A stretch of 64,000 nt of DNA from CBDCRK01 sp965220955 (GTDB lineage: Bacteria; Desulfobacterota; Binatia; Bin18; CBDCRK01), in NCBI GenBank assembly GCA_965220955.1, contig CBDCRK010000027.1, forward strand, positions 10,484 to 74,483, in the 5' to 3' direction. Both the position numbers and the translations under genes were made by a program. Under the pieces are notes generated by a model. It did no database searches, had not been told where the DNA came from, and saw only the letters and a list, made by a program, of their open reading frames with translations. Shown in pieces: positions 35,427 to 44,377 of the stretch (within the stretch, counting starts at the first letter, position 1; the number at the start of each line of letters is the position of its first letter).

Positions 35427-37345
35427 CGTGACAGACAACACTTCTTGTACTTGCGTCCGCTACCACATGGGCATGGGGCGTTACGACCCGTCTTGTTTCT
35501 CGCCCTTGATACGATGGCATCCCCGCGTCTATACGATTTGAGAAAACTTTGGGCCTGGGTGTCTATATGTACGCTCGCACCTTTTTTCTTTGACAGATTA
35601 AAAAAGTTTTCGATATTCTTGACCATATTGACAGCATCTGCTTCGTCCTGTGACAGCAGAGTAAAGCCAAGGTCGAGCGTTGCAGGTGTAGGATTTTCAT
35701 CGAGCATTTTGATAATTCGTCCTAAATCGGTCGTCTCGAAGCGCGCCAAAAATCCGGGAGGGGTCCGGTCACCTGGAAAATTCTCACGTCTAACGGTCAT
35801 AGCAGCTTCGAGGTCTGCTGATATGTCATCATGGAAGTATTCCAAGTGATGCTCGTCCTTCCTCCACAGGTTGTTTTTTATATGATACGAAAGAATCACC
35901 AATTCGTTGGGTGCGAGTAGTTGATCAGAATAATTGACGCGCCGGTTTATGTAGCTGAGCAGCCAAAGCGGCGATTGTAGCATTTCCGTCATCGCATCAA
36001 GCGTAAACACATCCATGACGAACGGGGGATGTATCACATCGGTTCTTTCAGATTGAAGGAATGCCCGTGCCTGAAAACTCAGTGCCGGGTAGTGATCCGA
36101 AACGACGCATAATATGTATATTTCTTTGATTTCGTGTGAAATGAGGATTTCGTTCGATTCGGAGTCCTTAAACCTGTACCCTTCATCAATTAAAAACTTC
36201 GCGTCTCTATAGCCTTGGTTATAGGAGTTCTGGACACTCTTTTTGAAATCCTCCTTGATTTGCCCATCGTTCCCTTTCCTTGCCTCTAACGTCAATTGCT
36301 TCGACTTTGCTTGAAGCACGATGGCTCGATCACCGAAAAGCACCAGCACGTCGATCTCGCCGGGTTCCCTCCCTCTTGCTCCAAATATATTGACGTTCGA
36401 GTAGACATTTTCTTTTCCAAAGACACTCTCCAGACGCTCTCGACAGAACTCTTCGGTAAACCGACCCCTGTTCTGCGCAGCGATGTCTTTGTATTGGCGG
36501 TCTTTACGCATCCAATAAATCGGAGACTCATATATCGCCACGACCAGACTGAATTGTTGAAAGAGAATGAAGGAATCGTCGTTGTAACGGATTAACGGTG
36601 TTGCATTTGTAACGTTGAAATCGTTAATTGCCTGAAAAGTTGTGTGGTCTTTTGGCGAGACCGTAAACGCAGTCAAAATCTTCCCAACGGCGGACGCATC
36701 CATGTTGGTACGGTCCGCCACTTCACGGACGGTAAATATGTAACCCGCCAGAATAAGCAGAGGCCATTTGTCAGAATGTATTGTCCTGATTTTCGTCACC
36801 TTTTCGTCCTGAATCTTTTGAACCGCATTTGCTACGTCTCGAACTCTCTCGATAGAAAACCCTTTAGTGGCTTCAAGCCATCTGTTGTCTCTGGCATACT
36901 TCCGAGGGGTCAAGTCACGATATTGAAAACTGTAAGCCGACTCGCCTTCGTAAAATATCAGCGCCCGCAGCATTTCCCCTGTACCGAATTGTTTGAAAAT
37001 GTTCTCCGAAGTGCTTTTTGTGCCTGGTTCGCGATCTGCTGTCGCTGACATGGAGACGTGTAGTTCTTTGAGCAAGGTTTCAGTTTTGTCTAAATACTGC
37101 TGGAACACTGAAGGATCGGGAAATGTGTAATCAATATCCTCTTTTACGAGGAGGCCGATGAGAGTAGATATCTCCGTTCTGATTAAGCGGTCAGGAGAAT
37201 ATAGAGGCCGCATGTCGTCGGCCGTCATTTTCTCCCTATAGAAGACCATATTGTGTTTGAAGCAGAGGCAAGCGATTGCGTGAGCATAACCCGGCGACAC
37301 GCATAGCCGTGCAAGGTCGTCAAATATTTCTTGTTCTTGTCTCAT
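35423..37345 (-). CDS. PD-(D/E)XK-like nuclease protein with C-terminal SEC-C zinc motif
   Basis: 640 residues from the ATG 7 bases after AGGAG. A NERD/Mrr-like restriction-fold segment lies around residues 295-400: FTEEFCRERLESVFG, then REPGEIDVLVLFGDRAIVLQAKSK, giving E330, D332 and Q345-x-K347 as likely metal and catalytic residues. The last 20 residues are a perfect SEC-C motif (CPCGSGRKYKKCC). The first 290 residues are helical and unrecognised. It follows a restriction-modification operon on the same strand by about 60 bases, so an accessory defence role is likely but inferred. Confidence 0.75.
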   Translation of the reverse strand: MRQEQEIFDDLARLCVSPGYAHAIACLCFKHNMVFYREKMTADDMRPLYSPDRLIRTEISTLIGLLVKEDIDYTFPDPSVFQQYLDKTETLLKELHVSMSATADREPGTKSTSENIFKQFGTGEMLRALIFYEGESAYSFQYRDLTPRKYARDNRWLEATKGFSIERVRDVANAVQKIQDEKVTKIRTIHSDKWPLLILAGYIFTVREVADRTNMDASAVGKILTAFTVSPKDHTTFQAINDFNVTNATPLIRYNDDSFILFQQFSLVVAIYESPIYWMRKDRQYKDIAAQNRGRFTEEFCRERLESVFGKENVYSNVNIFGARGREPGEIDVLVLFGDRAIVLQAKSKQLTLEARKGNDGQIKEDFKKSVQNSYNQGYRDAKFLIDEGYRFKDSESNEILISHEIKEIYILCVVSDHYPALSFQARAFLQSERTDVIHPPFVMDVFTLDAMTEMLQSPLWLLSYINRRVNYSDQLLAPNELVILSYHIKNNLWRKDEHHLEYFHDDISADLEAAMTVRRENFPGDRTPPGFLARFETTDLGRIIKMLDENPTPATLDLGFTLLSQDEADAVNMVKNIENFFNLSKKKGASVHIDTQAQSFLKSYRRGDAIVSRARNKTGRNAPCPCGSGRKYKKCCLSR

Positions 37346-37402
37346 ATGATGGCTCCTTTCTACACCGCCGAGGGCCAAAGTGCCACCGCTTTGTATCAGA
37401 AG

Positions 37403-38782
37403 TCATGATGCGACGATGATTACCTTATTGGCCTTGGCTGCTTCGTCCGCCGCGTAGACGGCGGCCTCAAAGGCTGTCCAGGCTTTTGCGCGAATGGCGG
37501 TTGCTTTCTGGTGCAGGCTCTCCGCCTTCCGATCTCCGTGGAACAAATTGTCGATCAATAACTGCTGCTCGCTCAGAGACGGGAGCGGTAGCGGAAAGCT
37601 TGCAACTTCTTTGCTATTGATCGAGGCAAGATTCGTCGTGTGTTTGGCCTTGGACCGAAAATAGGCTTGTCCATAGGATGAGTTAATCACCGAAAGAACA
37701 AACTCAGGGATGATCTCTGACGCGTCCATCCGAGCCCGTAGAACATGATTCTGATGGACGCAATGGGGTATTTCGTTTCGCCAAATGGCTCCACGTCCGA
37801 CGAGATCAGCGCTGTTCCCTTCACAAAGAAGGACATCGCCATCTTCTAAGCGATATTTGATCATATCCTCGTCTGGGACATTGATCATCTTTATCTCCCC
37901 AAGATCGAGCCGTGACCGTTGGACGTTGGCAACTCGCAGATAGGGACGCGGATGCGTACCGGGTCGATTAGCAGGGGATTTCTGTAGTCCGTAGCTGACC
38001 TTTCCCACAGTCCCTAGTTCAACAATCGGAAATTCGGGCTCTTTCTCTTCAATATGCAAGGCCGCGCGAAGAATACCCTCATGGCTCCAACGGTCAAGGT
38101 CCTTGAAGGAGGCGACGAAGACGGGGCGGTCGGGAAGCGGCTTGGGCGGTTCGAAGCCAAGCGCCGCCTCGAAGGCTTCTGTCGCTTTCGTTTCGTTTTT
38201 CTTTGCTTTACGTTCCAGTTCTTCCGCACGTCCGAGCATTGCGCGATATGAGGCCACGATGGCCCGTTGCTCGGACAAGGGAGGTAGCGGTATCCGCAGG
38301 CTTTCGAAGAAGGCCGGTCGTATGCGCCGTTTTGTCGTGTTCCCAGATGCAGATCCGACCAGTTGCATCAGAAACTCCTGGGTGCGGAGGACGAGAACCA
38401 GATAGCTAGGGTCAATCCGCTGGGTATCCGGAGTATAAACCGGATATTCTGGACTCACAGCCACGTGGTCGAAATCATCGCCAATAACGCAGAATGAACC
38501 CTGTCCAACTCGAATTTTCGAGATGATCAGGTCGCCCGGCAGTGCTGCAAACAGTGGTCCCTTGTAACCTGTCTTCTCCTTCTCGTTGCGTAGGAAGAGT
38601 CCACCGCCGAATGTCACCTTCGCTATCACGTTCAGAGCGGAAAGCGAACGCGTTCCTCGGTCTATCGGCGCAATTCGTCGCGTAAGAATATCTCGTAGTG
38701 GAATCGTGTCGAACGCATATCCGCGCCCTTTGCCTTCAGGCCCTTCGATCCATGTCTCAAGCGCCCTCCACTGGCGGATCAG
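37403..38782 (-). CDS. Restriction specificity subunit (HsdS/BcgB-like), non-canonical start
   Basis: Two target-recognition domains separated by conserved helices: IPLPPLSEQRAIVASYRAML ends the first, FPLPLPSLSEQQLLIDNLFH the second. The first strict start codon in frame is a GTG at 38629, but that would cut into the first recognition domain. The frame continues upstream as protein (ETWIEGPEGKGRGYAFDTIP, LRDILTRRIAPIDRGTRS) to a CTG (38782) that overlaps the methylase stop as CTGA, the position where ATGA coupling is normal. I extend to it: 459 residues, normal for two-domain S subunits. Directs the fused nuclease-methylase to its DNA site. Confidence 0.85.
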   Translation of the reverse strand: MIRQWRALETWIEGPEGKGRGYAFDTIPLRDILTRRIAPIDRGTRSLSALNVIAKVTFGGGLFLRNEKEKTGYKGPLFAALPGDLIISKIRVGQGSFCVIGDDFDHVAVSPEYPVYTPDTQRIDPSYLVLVLRTQEFLMQLVGSASGNTTKRRIRPAFFESLRIPLPPLSEQRAIVASYRAMLGRAEELERKAKKNETKATEAFEAALGFEPPKPLPDRPVFVASFKDLDRWSHEGILRAALHIEEKEPEFPIVELGTVGKVSYGLQKSPANRPGTHPRPYLRVANVQRSRLDLGEIKMINVPDEDMIKYRLEDGDVLLCEGNSADLVGRGAIWRNEIPHCVHQNHVLRARMDASEIIPEFVLSVINSSYGQAYFRSKAKHTTNLASINSKEVASFPLPLPSLSEQQLLIDNLFHGDRKAESLHQKATAIRAKAWTAFEAAVYAADEAAKANKVIIVAS

Positions 38783-41271
38783 GCAGCGGAGGGCAGGGGA
38801 AAATCCGGTGTGTCCTCCGGCTTGGCCCCTTCTTCCACCCAGTTCACGAAAGCTTGATAAGCATCGAGTATCTGGGGAAGATCATTCTGCACAGACTCGC
38901 CAGTCTCGCCGGTGGAGGTGATGCCGACCGCCTTTGGCGCGGCAACAAAGACGGGATAATCGAACGTCTCCCGCACCGTGGCCCAGAGCGCGGCATTATG
39001 GGCTTCGTCAATCGACCGCAGACCTGCCCGCAATTCTCTGAACAGGGCCTCGGACCGGGTGAAGGTTTTTGTGTCGAAAGCGGCGGCGTAGTCCTTTTTC
39101 AGTTGGGCGGCGCGTTTCTTGTCGGTTGCCGTCCCGTTCCAGCGGGGTTTGCTCAGCCGGGTCGGCCCAATGCCGCGCGGGTAGTCGGGCGGCGGCCCCT
39201 GGCTCCAGGACGGCGCAGCTCTTTCGATGCCCAGTTCGGCTAATTCCGCGAGGATGGCGGCCACGTTCTCGTTCTCTCCCGTCACGACGCGTTGTCCGAG
39301 ATCGGCGCAGAGCGCATTCCGTTTTGCATCGCAGGTGGCGTCATGGAGAGCCTGCGCCTCCGTCCATGCCCTCTCCCACTCCACCCCGTCGGTCTCTGTG
39401 AAGCGGCGAAGAAAGACCAGCGAAGCCTTCACTGTCGCGTCCGCGGATCGGAATGTTTCTTCGGGCAGGCTGACGATGGCGAGGAGGCGCGCCCGGCCCT
39501 CGCACCAGCGGCGCAACCACGCCAGAGACGGATTGTTGAGGTTGCCGTCCGGCAGGACGATGCCCATGCGCCCGCCCGGCTTGAGCAGGCCGAGGCAGCG
39601 TTCGACAAAGATAATCTCGGTTGCACGGTTCGACTTGCCCTTGCCGATCTCGAACAGGTCAAGGATGTTCGTGCGGGCGTTCGCCTCGTTGATTATGCGT
39701 TGGTGGCTCTGTTCCCACACCTCGCCGTAGCGTTCCCGACAGCGGTTTCGGTAGGTCGGGTCATCAGGCACGCGGGTTTCCTGGCTGCCTCCTATCTTCT
39801 GATCGCTGCCGACGTTGGCGCCGAATGGCGGGTTGGTTAACACAATGTTGAACCGCTCGGGGAAGATGCCGTTTATATCAACCAAGCCGTCGTGGTAATG
39901 GATGCCGCCATGGCCGTCACCGTGCATGATCATATTCATCTTGGCGGTGCGGGCGGCGCGCGGTTCGGCGTCGCAACCGAAGATACAGTTCCAGGCGAGA
40001 CGGCCCACGCGCGTGTCGATGGGCTTGTTGGCGTTGTCTGAAGGAAGCAGCTCCTGGTTCAGACGGACGAAGGCTTCGGCGATTAGCTTTTCTTCTTTCT
40101 CCGGCTTGAGCTTCTTGGCTTCGATTTCTGCGCGGGCCTCATCCTTCTGCTTCTGCACATCGGCCGCAACTTGTTCCCGGACGTGTTCAAAGGCGCGGAT
40201 CAGAAAGCCGCCTGAGCCTGCCGCGGGATCGCAGATGAGTTCGCCCTCCTTCGGATCAAGCAGATTGACCATGAAATCGACGACCGGGCGCGGGGTGAAG
40301 AACTGGCCGAGTTCGCCGCGAAAAGTGGTGCCAAGGAATTGCTCGAATGCCAGCCCTTTGATGTCGTCGCCGGTCTTCGACAGGTCGAAGCGTTCGAGCT
40401 TTTTGACGATGCGTCGGAAGGTGGCTTCCGAGATTTCGAGGCGGTCGGTTTCGGCGAAAAGATCGTCGTCAAGGTAGTACTCCTTGGTCTGCCCGAACAT
40501 CCCTTCGTGAACCGTCGGCTCATTCGGCATCCGAGTCGCTTCGCGCCGGTCGAGAAAGTCGATGGTGTACGTTCCGTATAAACCGGAGCGCTCGACGTAC
40601 ATCTTAATGAAGAGAATTTTCGAGATGGTATCGAAAGCACGGCCGGGGTCCATTTTGTGGACATCCCGCAGGATGCTGTGACACTCGAAAAGGAGGTCTT
40701 GAAACTCTTTACGGTTGAATGCGCGAAGCCTGTTTTTGATTTCTTCGATGCGTTTGGCATCGCCCCAATCCGATGCTTTGGGGAGTTCGTTGATCTGAAC
40801 GAATTCACCCGGTAGGCCGGGTACGAGCTTGAAGACCGCCGTATAGCGATAGTTATGGGCGATGAAGACCTCACAGCCTACGGCGCGGGTGTAGCTTTCT
40901 CCCTGGTAATAGTCCTTGATGTTGATATTGACGCTTTCGGCCTTGCACTCGATCACGAGAACGGGTGTTTTGTTCGCGCCCTTGGTCCCCGGCGTCTCCC
41001 AGATCACAATGTCGGCGCGCGGGCTCCTGCGCCCGTGCATGGTCCGTCGCTCCTGATCCATCTGCGACAGTTCGTAGCCGTAGTTGTCTCTGAGATGACG
41101 GATGAAGCGCTGGCGGACGACCTCTTCGGGTTTGGCCGAGATATCCCGCCACTCGCTGCGCAGGGAAATCCAGAGCCAATCTCCTTGCTCGTGCAGCTTT
41201 TCGGAATCCGCCGGAAATGGTGTTGTGGGTATGTCCTTGGGTTTCCTGATCTTCGCTTTTGCCATGCTCAT
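38779..41271 (-). CDS. Fused restriction endonuclease-adenine methyltransferase (BcgI-type R-M protein)
   Basis: 830 residues. Residues 40-140 are an HsdR-N type nuclease (VVRQRFIRHLRDNYGYELS; D87 in ADIVIWE; E108-C-K110 in VLVIECKAE, a PD-(D/E)XK core). Then an N6-adenine methylase of the HsdM type: DPAAGSGGF at 348-356 and NPPF at 480-483, preceded by the helical HsdM N-domain. The C-terminus (about 690-830) is a spacer. No helicase motor is present, so this is not a type I enzyme; the arrangement matches type IIB/IIG systems such as BcgI, with the separate S subunit downstream. Confidence 0.87.
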   Translation of the reverse strand: MSMAKAKIRKPKDIPTTPFPADSEKLHEQGDWLWISLRSEWRDISAKPEEVVRQRFIRHLRDNYGYELSQMDQERRTMHGRRSPRADIVIWETPGTKGANKTPVLVIECKAESVNINIKDYYQGESYTRAVGCEVFIAHNYRYTAVFKLVPGLPGEFVQINELPKASDWGDAKRIEEIKNRLRAFNRKEFQDLLFECHSILRDVHKMDPGRAFDTISKILFIKMYVERSGLYGTYTIDFLDRREATRMPNEPTVHEGMFGQTKEYYLDDDLFAETDRLEISEATFRRIVKKLERFDLSKTGDDIKGLAFEQFLGTTFRGELGQFFTPRPVVDFMVNLLDPKEGELICDPAAGSGGFLIRAFEHVREQVAADVQKQKDEARAEIEAKKLKPEKEEKLIAEAFVRLNQELLPSDNANKPIDTRVGRLAWNCIFGCDAEPRAARTAKMNMIMHGDGHGGIHYHDGLVDINGIFPERFNIVLTNPPFGANVGSDQKIGGSQETRVPDDPTYRNRCRERYGEVWEQSHQRIINEANARTNILDLFEIGKGKSNRATEIIFVERCLGLLKPGGRMGIVLPDGNLNNPSLAWLRRWCEGRARLLAIVSLPEETFRSADATVKASLVFLRRFTETDGVEWERAWTEAQALHDATCDAKRNALCADLGQRVVTGENENVAAILAELAELGIERAAPSWSQGPPPDYPRGIGPTRLSKPRWNGTATDKKRAAQLKKDYAAAFDTKTFTRSEALFRELRAGLRSIDEAHNAALWATVRETFDYPVFVAAPKAVGITSTGETGESVQNDLPQILDAYQAFVNWVEEGAKPEDTPDFPLPSAA

Positions 41272-41281
41272 TTTCCCCGTC

Positions 41282-41593
41282 TTAATTCTTTTTTACGCTC
41301 TCAACGTTCGCACCAACAGATGTTTCTGCGGCCGTTTCATTGTCCATGTAGGCGCGCGCCGAGGAGAAGGACGAGACGCTGTAAGGCACCAGGAAGGTCA
41401 ACCCAATCTTGGCCAATAAGCGTAGCGAGAAGTCTAGGCTGAGCAGCACGTCATACTGGTTGATGACGGTCAGAATTGGCCCGACAATGGCCGCGACCTT
41501 GGCCGCCCGCAGAACGGTCTCGCGGCGAAGCAAGTGATAGACAAAGCGGCGTAGGGAAATTGATTGGCCGGACTGGGCCGCTTCTTGGGCCAC
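41282..41593 (-). CDS. nrtS: NrtS-like nitrate/nitrite transporter family membrane protein
   Basis: 103 residues with two hydrophobic helices: RAAKVAAIVGPILTVINQYD and LLAKIGLTFLVPYSVSSFSS. The INQ-x-D and the K-x2-LT-(F/Y)-LVPY-x-VS pattern are the hallmarks of the small NrtS family, reported to move nitrate and nitrite. GTG start immediately after the stop codon of the hydrolase gene, so the two are translationally coupled. Substrate is by family only. Confidence 0.7.
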   Translation of the reverse strand: MAQEAAQSGQSISLRRFVYHLLRRETVLRAAKVAAIVGPILTVINQYDVLLSLDFSLRLLAKIGLTFLVPYSVSSFSSARAYMDNETAAETSVGANVESVKKN

Positions 41594-42307
41594 CTAGAAA
41601 ACCTCCTGAAAGAACAGCTGCATCGCTTGCCAGGAGCGTTTGTCTGCGGCCTCATTATAGGCAATCCAGTCTATCCCCCGACCTGCGGCGTCTGGGTAGG
41701 TAAAACCGTGCTGGGTATGGCCATAGCTGATGAGCTGCCAGTCGACACCCGCCTGAGTCATCTCGTTGGCAAAGGCGTTGACATGTTCCACCGGTACGGA
41801 CGGATCATCCGCCCCGGTACACACCAAGATCTTGGCTTTGACCTGACCAAACCTGGCTGGGCGTTTGGTCTCGAGACCACCGTGAAAGGTCACCACTCCT
41901 GCCAGTGGTGCGCCGTCGCGGGCCAGCTCTAAGGCAAACGTTCCGCCCAGGCAATAGCCGATAGCCGCGAGCCGCTGCGCATCAACCCGGGGAAGGGTGG
42001 TCAGCGTCTCTAAGGCAACCCGAACCCGTTGGCGAAACGTGTCTGGATTGTCACGCAGGGCGTTCACGCGTTGCCTAACCTGTTCCAGATCATCAATCTC
42101 AACACCACCGCCATACGGATCACCGGCCAGGGCAACATAGCCCATGTCGGCCAACATCTCGGCCCGCCGTTTGGCATTTGCGCCCAGCCCAAAGCCGCCC
42201 GGCATGACCAGAACGCCTGGACGCGGGCCGGACCGGGTGTCGTCATAGGCCAGGAACCCGCGCAGGCTCACGGCACCGTCTTGATACTCGATGGTCTCCG
42301 TTTTCAT
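41594..42307 (-). CDS. Dienelactone hydrolase family protein
   Basis: 237 residues from the ATG 7 bases after AGGAGGG. The catalytic triad fits the family: C119 in GYCLGGTFAL, D167/168 in TGADDPSVP and H200 in YGHTQHGFTYP. The N-terminal VLVMPGGFGLG forms the oxyanion loop. Members hydrolyse the lactone of dienelactones in chloroaromatic catabolism, though many have broader esterase roles. Its promoter carries three tandem palindromic repeats, suggesting specific control. Confidence 0.9.
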   Translation of the reverse strand: MKTETIEYQDGAVSLRGFLAYDDTRSGPRPGVLVMPGGFGLGANAKRRAEMLADMGYVALAGDPYGGGVEIDDLEQVRQRVNALRDNPDTFRQRVRVALETLTTLPRVDAQRLAAIGYCLGGTFALELARDGAPLAGVVTFHGGLETKRPARFGQVKAKILVCTGADDPSVPVEHVNAFANEMTQAGVDWQLISYGHTQHGFTYPDAAGRGIDWIAYNEAADKRSWQAMQLFFQEVF

Positions 42308-42338
42308 TCTTCTGTCCCTCCTGTAGATTGCTATGGGA

Positions 42339-42344
42339 ATTATA
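42339..42344 (-). promoter_or_regulatory. -10 box of the dienelactone hydrolase promoter
   Basis: On the minus strand TATAAT (within GTATATAATTCCC) lies about 30 bases before the ATG. The tandem TAGCA palindromes begin about 20 bases upstream of this box, at or just behind the -35 position. Confidence 0.5.
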
Positions 42345-42364
42345 TACAATCGTACCCATCAATG

Positions 42365-42415
42365 TAGCACCATTGCTACCTGGTAGCACCATTGCTACTT
42401 GGTAGCACCATTGCC
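42365..42415. repeat. Three tandem 19-base palindrome-bearing repeats (operator candidate)
   Basis: TAGCACCATTGCTACCTGG is repeated with one change (CCTGG to CTTGG) and a third partial copy, exact period 19 bases. Each full copy contains the inverted repeat TAGCA-CCAT-TGCTA. Period near two helical turns puts the palindromes on one face of the DNA. It lies between the divergent hydrolase and SDR genes; the remaining stretch to 42671 shows no coding signal. Confidence 0.6.
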
Positions 42416-42671
42416 AGAGCCCAGAATAGTGACGACCAGGGTCCACTGCTCCGTGCCCCACTGAGCCGAAGACTGCCGGGACTGGAATAATGAAGAGAAG
42501 TACGCAAGCTGGGCTGAAGGTAGCAATGAAATCGAGGAAGACCAAGAAGGAAGGCGTATAAAATCTGCCAGACTTACCGGGCTTCTCCCGTTCGTTATCC
42601 AGTTTCTCGATCCTTCCAGGCTTGGCTGGCTTGGGATATGATAAGGCCGCTGTTTTCATGGAGGAAGAGGT

Positions 42672-43457
42672 ATGCGTATCACAGACAAAGTCGCGCTGGT
42701 GACGGGCGGTAGCCGGGGGATTGGCCGGGCGATTGCCCTGCGTTTGGCCTCGGAAGGAGCGCGGATTGTGGTCAATTATCGCCGCAACACTGAACAGGCG
42801 CGGGCGGTTGTTGCCGAGGTCGAGCGGCTTGGCTCGGCGGCCATAGCGGTCCAGGCCGATATGAGCGACGGTGAGGCGGTGCGCGCCATGTTCCGGCGGA
42901 TCGGGGAGCACTACGGACGGCTCGACATCTTGGTTGTGAATGCGGCAGCAACGGCGTTTCGACCCTTGCTCCAGCAAAAAGAACATAATGTGATGCGGAC
43001 GTTTGCGCTCACAATCAGCGGCTCGCTGCTCGCGGTGCAGGAGGCCGTGCCGCTGATGCGCGGCCGCAGGGCCAAGGTGGTGACCATCTCGGGCATTGAT
43101 TCGCTGCGCATGCTGTCCGGACACGGGTTGCTGGGGGCGGCCAAAGCCGCCCTGGAAAATATGACCATGTATCTCGCCCATGAACTCGGACCCCACGGGA
43201 TCGCGGTCAACGGTATTAATCCCGGCCTGATTGAAACCGACTCGTCAAAGATGTATGCCGGCGGTGATGAGGCGTATGCCCAGTACAAGCGGGATGTGAT
43301 CCCCAATACGCCAGCCGGGCGGGTTGGGCGGCCCGAAGATATCGCCGCGGTGACGGCGTTTCTGTGTTCTGAGGACGCCGATTTTATTCGGGGACAAACC
43401 CTGCTTGTTGACGGCGGGCTGCTGTCTTCGTCAATCGCCAGTCGGCCGCATGACTGA
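42672..43457 (+). CDS. SDR-family oxidoreductase (FabL-like) lacking the usual catalytic tyrosine
   Basis: 261 residues. Rossmann motif TGGSRGIGRAIALRLASEG with NYRR after the second strand (favours NADPH), then VVNAAATAFRPLL. The active-site region reads TISGIDSLRMLSGHGLLGAA followed by KAALENMT. Position K-4 is Leu and K-7 is His, so neither the Y-x3-K of classical SDRs nor the Y-x6-K of enoyl-ACP reductases is present. The fold is otherwise intact (NPGLIETD; FIRGQTLLVDGG). Activity may differ from reduction or be lost. Confidence 0.85.
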   Translation: MRITDKVALVTGGSRGIGRAIALRLASEGARIVVNYRRNTEQARAVVAEVERLGSAAIAVQADMSDGEAVRAMFRRIGEHYGRLDILVVNAAATAFRPLLQQKEHNVMRTFALTISGSLLAVQEAVPLMRGRRAKVVTISGIDSLRMLSGHGLLGAAKAALENMTMYLAHELGPHGIAVNGINPGLIETDSSKMYAGGDEAYAQYKRDVIPNTPAGRVGRPEDIAAVTAFLCSEDADFIRGQTLLVDGGLLSSSIASRPHD

Positions 43458-43700
43458 GACAACCGCTGCGGCCAGCTCGCGCCAGAGTCGGGTTTATGCG
43501 GGGCTTTTGTTGATGGCTATGGGCCGGCGGGTCGAGACATTGTTGAGTCTTTGAGCTTTGCGTTGTATGAGATGCTGTGGCTGTTACGGGTGTTTAATTT
43601 TGAGGGCGCAAAGCAAGAGCAGGGCATAGCCCAGACTCCGGGATACCCCGAGGCTGGCGTGTATGAGGCTTTCCTGTCCGAGGTGCTGACAAGGCTAACC
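43458..43700 (+). other. Open in-frame extension after the SDR stop codon
   Basis: Directly after the TGA of the SDR gene the same frame stays open for 80 codons and reads like protein: ESGLCGAFVDGYGPAGRDIV, then ALYEMLWLLRVFNFEGAKQE and YPEAGVYEAFLSEVLTRLT. There is no good start codon or ribosome site. It may be a lost downstream domain, a stop-codon read-through tail or the remnant of a separate gene. Confidence 0.35.
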
Positions 43701-43743
43701 TGACAAGGCTAACCTGGTTCTGACGAGGAAAAGGAGGATACAA

Positions 43744-44142
43744 ATGGACCCTGTCTGGTGTGGACAGTTCGCTGTCACTGCGTTTTTTGCCGTGGCTTTT
43801 TTGCAATCGGCGGCCGATAAGTGGATGGACAGTAAAGGCAACCTCGAGTTTCTGACCGGCCATTTTTCCAAGAGTCCCTTGGCCGGGATGGTGACGCCGA
43901 TGTTTTGGGCGATTACGGTCATCGAGTCTGCGGCCGGAGTGCTGTGTGCCATCGGGGCCGTACAAGTCCTGTTTGGCCTGGGCGGTGGGCTCGCGATCTG
44001 GGGGATTATTGTTGCCACCCTGGCCCTGCTGAGTCTCTTCTTTGGCCAGCGGCTGGCCCAGGATTATGCCGGGGCGGCGGTGATTGCCGCCTATTTCGCG
44101 GTGGCCCTGCTGGGCTTGGTGTTATTTGGGTTGCCAGCTTGA
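43744..44142 (+). CDS. DoxX-like integral membrane protein
   Basis: 132 residues with four hydrophobic helices (FAVTAFFAVAFLQSAADKW; MFWAITVIESAAGVLCAIG; GGGLAIWGIIVATLALLSLF; AAVIAAYFAVALLGLVLF). The first helix followed by a conserved lysine and the E-x2-AG in the second are typical of the DoxX/DUF-type small membrane proteins linked to respiratory or thiol redox complexes. AAGGAGGA precedes the ATG. Confidence 0.7.
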   Translation: MDPVWCGQFAVTAFFAVAFLQSAADKWMDSKGNLEFLTGHFSKSPLAGMVTPMFWAITVIESAAGVLCAIGAVQVLFGLGGGLAIWGIIVATLALLSLFFGQRLAQDYAGAAVIAAYFAVALLGLVLFGLPA

Positions 44143-44377
44143 TCGCAGCCGAAAAAATCCATCGCCTGCTTTCCCCTAATGGGAGATTTTTATACGCAGG
44201 AGCCGGGGGAAATCCGCTGGAAGGCTTACTGTTACCTCCTGGGGCTTCGGTTCGACGCTGAAGGGGAAGCAGTAGAAGGGGCGGCCCAGGCGAGCAGGTA
44301 GGCGGTGTCGAGATCAAAACGGTCCATCGGGTGTCTAGTAAACCATAGAAAAAATGCTATGAAAAACCCATGTTGGA

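Noticed and set aside
37403..41271. Classical type I restriction system
   Set aside because: No DEAD-box translocase (HsdR motor) is present; the nuclease domain is fused to the methylase, which fits type IIB/IIG.
42365..42415. Possible CRISPR array
   Set aside because: Only three units of 19 bases with no spacers between them and no cas genes; it is a tandem repeat.
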